A stretch of DNA of 64,000 nucleotides from a virus. Below, one piece after another: positions 59,852 to 64,000 of this stretch. The stretch spans positions 27,549-91,548 of IMG/VR virus record IMGVR_UViG_3300029286_000020, one strand, 5' to 3'. The notes beneath the pieces are model-generated. The model ran no database searches and was not told the origin of the DNA. It saw only the letters and a list, made by a program, of their open reading frames with translations. How positions within the stretch are numbered: the first letter of the stretch is position 1; each line of letters begins with the position of its first letter. The position numbers and the translations under genes are program-made.

Positions 59852-60157
59852 ATGCCTGTTCAGAACGCTGTCATCGCCCACGCCCACGAAGCCATCGACA
59901 AGCTGGTGGCCCAGCTGCAAGCCGACGCCATCCAGCATAGTTTTCAGCTGGACGCCCTCCAGACTATGAACCGCGAACTCACCGCAACGAACGCAAAGCT
60001 GCTCGCAGCCAACGCCGAGCTGCATGAAGAGACGTCCCGGTTGCAAGCTGAGATCGAGGGCAAGGCGGCACTCCCTGATGCCTCGGTCAAGGCACCACGA
60101 AAGCTGAGAGCGCCCAAGGCGCCCCCAGCTCCCGTCGTTGACGCTGACCAGCCCTGA
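59852..60157 (+). CDS. Coiled-coil protein with basic Pro tail, 101 aa
   Basis: ATG start with GAGA upstream. Residues 10-70 are a long coiled coil (NAKLLAANAELHEETSRLQ), then a Lys/Pro/Ala tail that could bind nucleic acid. Function unknown. Confidence 0.65.
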   Translation: MPVQNAVIAHAHEAIDKLVAQLQADAIQHSFQLDALQTMNRELTATNAKLLAANAELHEETSRLQAEIEGKAALPDASVKAPRKLRAPKAPPAPVVDADQP

Positions 60158-60158
60158 G

Positions 60159-60368
60159 TCAGCGCGAGCGCAGGAGCTTGATCGCCGTCAGCACATCGTC
60201 GAGAGTGACGTGCGACGATCCCAGCAGGCTCTCGTCGCCGAGCCAGAAGTCAACCTCGACGTCCTTCGGCGACGTGGCTTCGAGGTTGACGGAGTCTTTG
60301 ATCTGACTGCCGCTGCTCAAGCGCTGGAAGGTGACGGTGAGATCGGGGTCAGTCTTTTCAGTGGCCAT
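60159..60368 (-). CDS. Small hypothetical protein, 69 aa
   Basis: ATG at 60368 is downstream of a weak GAG site and overlaps the preceding gene by 11 bases. Acidic, beta-rich (PDLTVTFQRL; EVDFWLGDES). Second member of a minus-strand pair convergent with the coiled-coil gene. Confidence 0.6.
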   Translation of the reverse strand: MATEKTDPDLTVTFQRLSSGSQIKDSVNLEATSPKDVEVDFWLGDESLLGSSHVTLDDVLTAIKLLRSR

Positions 60369-60744
60369 TGGAGACTCGTTTCTTGGTGGCGGTGGTACGG
60401 GCGAGCTTCTGCTCGGCGCCGAACATGACGCTCCAGATCTCGCCGTAGAGGTGAGCGCGGTCGTAGCCCTGCACCTTGCCAACCATCGACTTGAAGTTGT
60501 CGTAGGTGACATCCTCGGACATCAGTGCGGCGACCTTCGCCCACTGTCGCTTCCCGACGTAGATGCGATAGGGGTAGTCGGAGTGCTCCTCGACAACGAC
60601 GTCGGGCATCTCTGGGAAGTAGAGCTGGTGCAGGCTCTCAAAGTCAGCAAGGACGCGGGTCCGGACACACACCTCGCCGACGCCTCGACCTTGGGACTTC
60701 TTATCGACGACGCTGAAGAATCCTGCCCTTGAAAAAATCCACAA
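60358..60744 (-). CDS. Conserved-type hypothetical protein, 128 aa
   Basis: TTG start at 60744 with AGGTG upstream; the N-terminal 25 residues may be dispensable. RTRVLADFESLHQLYFPEM, then DYPYRIYVGKRQWAKVAAL and YDNFKSMV with a W-S-V-M end match a pattern I recall from conserved phage/bacterial proteins of unknown function. No catalytic residue assigned. Confidence 0.65.
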   Translation of the reverse strand: MWIFSRAGFFSVVDKKSQGRGVGEVCVRTRVLADFESLHQLYFPEMPDVVVEEHSDYPYRIYVGKRQWAKVAALMSEDVTYDNFKSMVGKVQGYDRAHLYGEIWSVMFGAEQKLARTTATKKRVSNGH

Positions 60745-60765
60745 AATACACCTGATTTCTGCTGT

Positions 60766-61377
60766 TCACAGCTTCTTGGGTTTTCGTCCTCTACGCGACG
60801 GAGAAACAATCAGTGGTCCGCCGACATGCGCCCATCTTTCGTTGCGCTTGATGCCTTCTATGCATGAACGAGTAACACCGAACTCCGCAGCTATTTCAGC
60901 GATCGTCTTGGAAGATCCTCGGACCCGGCGAGCGGCGTCAGAAGTCAGCTTCGCACGCGGATTTCTTTCTCCTTGAGGAGTTCTCCCGTTGCGCCGGGCG
61001 TCAGCTGCGTTGTCTGTCTGCGATGCGTATCTCAGGTTCGCCAAGGCGTTGTTGTCGACGTTGTCGTCGTAGTGGCACACCACGCTGTGTGGAGGGCGTG
61101 GTCCGACGAAGGCGAGCATGACAAGATGCGCGAGGTGCAAGACTCGCTTCCCCAGCCTTCCGTTGTTGAGGCTGATAACCACGACGCGACGTTTGGTGAC
61201 GCCTACGAAGGCGTTTATCAGGCCCAGCTCTCTTGGAGACGCATCGAGATGGACAGAGCTACTCCCGTAGCCCTGTCGCTTGAAACTGAATACGCGCCCG
61301 AAGTCGGTGACGAAGTAGCCGTCCCAACCCGGAATAGGCTGCTGGTTCTCGCCCGGTTGCAGGTGATCGGTGTGCAT
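60766..61377 (-). CDS. HNH endonuclease with NUMOD4-like and HTH domains
   Basis: 203 residues; ATG at 61377 has GGAGG five bases upstream. PIPGWDGYFVTDFGRVFSF is a NUMOD4-like start; HYDDNVDNNALANLRY contains the HNH-type His and two Asn; TIAEIAAEFGVTRSCIEGI is an HTH at the C-terminus. This is a free-standing homing endonuclease of the type that inserts next to conserved phage genes. Confidence 0.9.
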   Translation of the reverse strand: MHTDHLQPGENQQPIPGWDGYFVTDFGRVFSFKRQGYGSSSVHLDASPRELGLINAFVGVTKRRVVVISLNNGRLGKRVLHLAHLVMLAFVGPRPPHSVVCHYDDNVDNNALANLRYASQTDNAADARRNGRTPQGERNPRAKLTSDAARRVRGSSKTIAEIAAEFGVTRSCIEGIKRNERWAHVGGPLIVSPSRRGRKPKKL

Positions 61378-61481
61378 GTGGACCTCCGCCGACAGCCTAA
61401 TCACCACGCTGCGCGAGAGCCACATTTTCCTAGCCTGCTTTCTGCCTCTCGGCTGCACCGCAAACGTGCGGTAGACGAGAT

Positions 61482-61487
61482 GTAACT
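61482..61487 (-). promoter_or_regulatory. AGTTAC element upstream of HNH gene
   Basis: Minus-strand AGGAGTTACATC about 105 bases before the start. Distance is long; support is weak. Confidence 0.3.
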
Positions 61488-61535
61488 CCTGTTTTGGAAG
61501 TTCCAGATCAGCTCATTTGAACTCAGAGGTCTGTC

Positions 61536-61763
61536 TTGCTTGAGTTGCGCGCGGTGGCTTTTCTGGACGGAGGCGAGGTTGCGTTTGTGGAAGAGGCTGA
61601 CGCAGACGCGTTTGGCCTCTATCTCGTCGAGGATGACGTGCTTGGATGGGTCGCTGACTTCTCGGACTACGGCTGGGCATTGAAGTTTTCTACGCTGTAC
61701 GCAGAGGAGACAAACATCGACCTGATTGACCGCGTGCGGGCCCTGATCTCCCAGCTGGTGTGA
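61536..61763 (+). CDS. Small hypothetical protein, 75 aa
   Basis: TTG start with AGAGG six bases upstream. Acidic alpha/beta sequence (VAFLDGGEVAFVEEAD; WALKFSTLYAEE). Divergent from the HNH gene. Function unknown. Confidence 0.6.
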   Translation: MLELRAVAFLDGGEVAFVEEADADAFGLYLVEDDVLGWVADFSDYGWALKFSTLYAEETNIDLIDRVRALISQLV

Positions 61764-61783
61764 TCGCCGAAAGTGATCCGTCT

Positions 61784-61797
61784 GGACCATACGGTCC
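61784..61797 (+). repeat. GGACCATACGGTCC element after 75-residue gene
   Basis: Exact inverted-repeat type copy, 20 bases after the stop, in non-coding DNA. Confidence 0.7.
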
Positions 61798-61874
61798 TCA
61801 AAATAGATCCCGGATCCGCCGGTTTTCATGGGGAAAATGTTTCGCTTATATGGCTTCGTGTAGCCGTATTTTTC

Positions 61875-61880
61875 GGTTAC
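61875..61880 (+). promoter_or_regulatory. GGTTAC variant upstream of sigma-like gene
   Basis: Plus-strand CGGTTAC, one base off the common element, 103 bases before the start. Tentative. Confidence 0.25.
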
Positions 61881-61891
61881 TTGGCGCACTG

Positions 61892-61903
61892 AACGCAAGC
61901 GTT
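61892..61903. promoter_or_regulatory. Candidate operator overlapping -35 of sigma-like gene promoter
   Basis: AACGC-AA-GCGTT, 5-base arms with a 2-base centre, sharing its last two bases with the -35 hexamer. Confidence 0.4.
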
Positions 61904-61929
61904 GACTCCAATGCGGATCGCGCTATGCT
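61902..61929 (+). promoter_or_regulatory. Sigma-70-type promoter for sigma-like gene
   Basis: TTGACT at 61902-61907 and TATGCT at 61924-61929 with a 16-base spacer, close to bacterial consensus. The upstream 100 bases are AT-rich. The start codon is 55 bases downstream. The best bacterial-type promoter seen in the window. Confidence 0.65.
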
Positions 61930-61983
61930 GGCCGAAGAAAGTCCGGGCGCCTGACGGATCAGGCCCACGAGACGGAGGCAGAC

Positions 61984-62631
61984 ATGACCAGCACCAAGTC
62001 CCGCGCCGAACACCAGACCGCCAAGTTCGGCGTCACCTACAACGACGCGATGAAGGAGGCGATGACGGTCGCGGCCCGAGCCGCCCGCCGCCACCACAAG
62101 TGGGTGAGTTGCGCAAGCGACAAGGACGACCTCCTCGCCGCTGCCTACGAGGGGATCCTCCTCGCTTGGCGCGCATGGCGCGGGCCCGAGGTGAGCGCAT
62201 GGAGCTACACCGCATGGATCTACGCGGAGCTGTACGCCCGCCGCGAGGCCAACCGCCGCAAGTCAGTGGTGAGCACGAGATCGGGGTCATACAACCAGCA
62301 CACTGGCCGACAGGCGGTTCGCGACGACTCCCTCCTGCAGCAGAACGAAGACGGCGCATGGGTCGACGCGGACCTCAAAGACGCCCGTCCCCTGCCTGCC
62401 CAGCAGGTCGAGATGATGGAGACCCTCCGCGTGATCGGAATCGCCCTCCGCGAAGCAATCCCTGCCTGCGCAGGGGAGCAAGTGGCTCTCGCCAACGACG
62501 TGATCACGCAGCGCATCCTGATCGATGTCGCCCAGAGCGCCGCAAGCATCGCCAGCAAGCACAAGGTGACCTCAGCGACGGTCTACAAGATCGAGACCGC
62601 GCTGCGCGGCGCACTGGCAGCCACTCTCTGA
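61984..62631 (+). CDS. Sigma-70-family-like protein, 215 aa
   Basis: ATG with GGAGG upstream. Residues 46-98 contain DKDDLLAAAYEGILLAWRAW and SYTAWIYAELYARREANRR, the helices of sigma region 2 (core binding and -10 recognition). The C-terminus (SAASIASKHKVTSATVYKI) is HTH-like, as in region 4. The intermediate part is unusually Asp-rich. Phage sigma factors redirect host RNA polymerase to phage promoters. Placed behind a bacterial-type promoter, so it could be made early. Confidence 0.75.
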   Translation: MTSTKSRAEHQTAKFGVTYNDAMKEAMTVAARAARRHHKWVSCASDKDDLLAAAYEGILLAWRAWRGPEVSAWSYTAWIYAELYARREANRRKSVVSTRSGSYNQHTGRQAVRDDSLLQQNEDGAWVDADLKDARPLPAQQVEMMETLRVIGIALREAIPACAGEQVALANDVITQRILIDVAQSAASIASKHKVTSATVYKIETALRGALAATL

Positions 62632-62664
62632 ACAACAGCGGGTCGGGTGAACAACCCGGATCCG

Positions 62665-62670
62665 AGTTAC
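62665..62670 (+). promoter_or_regulatory. AGTTAC element upstream of 94-residue gene
   Basis: Plus-strand CCGAGTTACTCCACC, 45 bases before the start, similar to the copy upstream of the Cas4/RecB-like gene. Confidence 0.45.
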
Positions 62671-62715
62671 TCCACCAACAGAGCGGGACGGTTCCCGCCG
62701 ACAATAGGAGACGCC

Positions 62716-63000
62716 ATGAAGAGCAGCATCGTCCGCCGCACCGCCATCCAAGCCATCCTTGCTTCCCCGATCCACGGTGCCATCGCCGCCGTTCCCAGCC
62801 TCGACCTCAACCGCGAGGAGGACCAACGCCGCACGATGCGCGCAGCGGTCCATGTCGTCGCGGGCCTCCTGCTGGAGAAGGGCGCCAACCCCAACGATCT
62901 CGCCCAAGCCTGCCTTGAAGCCATCACGAAGGAGATGCAGAACCTGCAGGACCAACACGAGGGTGACGGCACCTTCATGCAGGCTGGCGCTGACGCCTGA
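62716..63000 (+). CDS. Hypothetical helical protein, 94 aa
   Basis: ATG at 62716 with AGGAG five bases upstream. Helical with a hydrophobic AIQAILASPIHGAIAAVP start and Ala-rich middle (RAAVHVVAGLLLEKGANP). Follows the sigma-like gene and precedes a strong terminator. Function unknown. Confidence 0.65.
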   Translation: MKSSIVRRTAIQAILASPIHGAIAAVPSLDLNREEDQRRTMRAAVHVVAGLLLEKGANPNDLAQACLEAITKEMQNLQDQHEGDGTFMQAGADA

Positions 63001-63016
63001 GCCGCGCCCACAAACG

Positions 63017-63050
63017 AAAGACCCCGGACCATACGGTGCCGGGGTCTTTT
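63017..63050 (+). terminator. Rho-independent terminator with GGACC element in its loop
   Basis: 11-base arms AAAGACCCCGG and CCGGGGTCTTT, followed by TTTT counting the last arm base. The 11-base loop holds ACCATACGGT, the core of the GGACC element (63026-63040). A second hairpin like that at 1285. Confidence 0.9.
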
Positions 63051-63080
63051 CAATTCTGCTCGTAGCGAGTCCGAGAAAAC

Positions 63081-64000
63081 TCAGTCCCCGATGGGGGAAG
63101 GGACGACTGCTGCTGGGATGCCCGGGCAGAGGATCATCGTGACCTCCACCTTCGGGTCGCACTGACGGAGGCCCAGCGTGTCGTCGTAGGCGTAGCCATA
63201 GGCCGTGCTGTGGCAGGCCGCGTGGACCGCCTCCACATACTTGGTCTTCACGACCGGCCCACCGCTGCAATGAGCAGGGGAGATGGGCGGGGTCGGGCAG
63301 CAGTACGGGGCTGGTGCGTCCGCAGCCGGGGGCTGCTGGCCTTTGCCACCGAAGGTCGGGTACGTGAGCGCCGCGCACGGCGAGAAGCAGGCCCCGGCTT
63401 CGCCAGCGACCCGGAGGTCAACAGCCGAAAACTCGGGGTGCTGCTGCGCGAGACCCTGCGAGAGGTTCTCTGACGTCGGACACTGGTTCAGGTCAAGACC
63501 AGAGCAGTCCACGTCCATGCATCCGTTGGACTCAGTGGACGCTTCGATTCGGAACGGCATGGTGTAGCCGTCGACAGCGGACGCGTTCCAGAAGGTGTTG
63601 CCGACAGGACTGCCTTGCTGCGTGATTGCGCACTTCGTCTTGTCGGCAAGTGAACAACCCCACGTCGCTTCCAGTTTTGAGTCGACGGGAGGGGCGCAGC
63701 CATTGACCGGACAAGGAGGAGACGACTGCCCGACCTTGCAGTTGTTGCCGGTGTCGTCACAGCCGGTCTTCGGCCAGTAGCGCGTTGATGGAAGGCCAGC
63801 GTCTGGGATCGGGTACGTCGCGGTGTCGCCCTTGGCGAGCTTCGTCGTGTCTGGCGAGCCGGTGTGTCCCTGCTGTTGAATCCACACCGTGTCGGCGCAC
63901 TGGTTGAGGACTTTGAGTGAGCGCCCCACGAGAGGCGCTGGGCCCGCGTCAGGTGCTGTTGGGGATGGGGAAGGAGCCGGAGGCGCTGGGCACCCGGCGA
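63081..64000 (-). CDS. Thaumatin-like lipoprotein (partial, N-terminus outside window)
   Basis: The frame continues to the right edge: visible start of the piece reads AGC-P-A-P-P-A-P, where the Cys after Ala-Gly fits a lipobox, then a Pro/Ser/Ala linker. The rest is a thaumatin-like domain: NQCADTVWIQQ, PFRIEAST followed by GCMDVDCSGLDLNQC, and many cysteines in disulfide-type pairs (CCPTPP; CDPKVEV). Such domains are common in plants and some bacteria, where roles vary. A GTG at 63929 is within the frame but is not the real start. Lipid anchoring to the cell envelope is likely; the actual signal peptide is outside the window. Confidence 0.8.
   Translation of the reverse strand, partial: AGCPAPPAPSPSPTAPDAGPAPLVGRSLKVLNQCADTVWIQQQGHTGSPDTTKLAKGDTATYPIPDAGLPSTRYWPKTGCDDTGNNCKVGQSSPPCPVNGCAPPVDSKLEATWGCSLADKTKCAITQQGSPVGNTFWNASAVDGYTMPFRIEASTESNGCMDVDCSGLDLNQCPTSENLSQGLAQQHPEFSAVDLRVAGEAGACFSPCAALTYPTFGGKGQQPPAADAPAPYCCPTPPISPAHCSGGPVVKTKYVEAVHAACHSTAYGYAYDDTLGLRQCDPKVEVTMILCPGIPAAVVPSPIGD

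Noticed and set aside
1-64000. tRNA genes, integrase, attachment sites and CRISPR arrays
   Set aside because: None was recognised by eye. A covariance-model search could still find a tRNA, so absence is not proven.

Overview
The window is part of a large, high-GC tailed-phage genome with a contractile tail. Both outer genes run off the edges, so this is an interior piece. The virion module is T4-type: tail tube, tail sheath, neck proteins, gp23-like capsid, S80-type prohead protease, gp20-like portal and large terminase. DNA replication is instead of bacterial type: family A polymerase, DnaG primase, DnaB helicase with a DnaC/IstB-like loader, and a winged-helix initiator. No integrase, tRNA, rRNA or CRISPR array was recognised. 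Host identity is uncertain. High GC, a thaumatin-like lipoprotein and GTG/TTG starts suggest a high-GC Gram-negative host; a delta-proteobacterium or myxobacterium is only a guess.

Layout: 1-20.9 kb (minus strand) is the morphogenesis module, running from small terminase candidate and terminase at the right to tail tube at the left, interrupted by a LAGLIDADG homing endonuclease next to the capsid gene. 21.0-22.8 kb is DNA polymerase I. 22.9-30.0 kb is an unusual block: a zeta-toxin-like kinase, a 1612-residue protein with two kinase-like domains and a PASTA-like domain, and a helical protein. 30.0-45.6 kb is recombination and replication: ParB-like protein, OB-fold SSB, RuvC, PD-(D/E)XK nucleases, RecA/UvsX with a Cys4 insertion, UvsW-like helicase, second ssDNA-binding protein, primase, DnaB, loader and initiator. 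45.7-54.4 kb holds a MoxR/CobS-like ATPase with a VWA partner, ThyX, small Cys-rich proteins and a fibre-like structural protein. At about 54.43 kb transcription diverges. 54.45-63.0 kb is mostly plus strand and carries nucleotide-metabolism genes (MazG, dCMP deaminase), a nuclease, many small overlapping genes, a patatin-like lipase (minus), an HNH endonuclease (minus) and a sigma-factor-like protein behind a bacterial-type promoter. The right edge is a thaumatin-like lipoprotein gene entering from outside.

Genes are tightly coupled by ATGA, GTGA or TTGA overlaps, and many starts are GTG or TTG with good Shine-Dalgarno sites. Three DNA-level signals are not explained by genes: (1) GGGACATC iterons and palindromes inside the initiator gene, a likely origin; (2) a recurring (T/A)GTTAC hexamer just upstream of early-region genes, always pointing at the gene, a candidate phage promoter element; (3) a 14-bp element close to GGACCATAYGGWCC in about ten places. 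The sigma-like gene, the hexamer and the host-type promoter at 61.9 kb suggest a transcription cascade; that link is inference.
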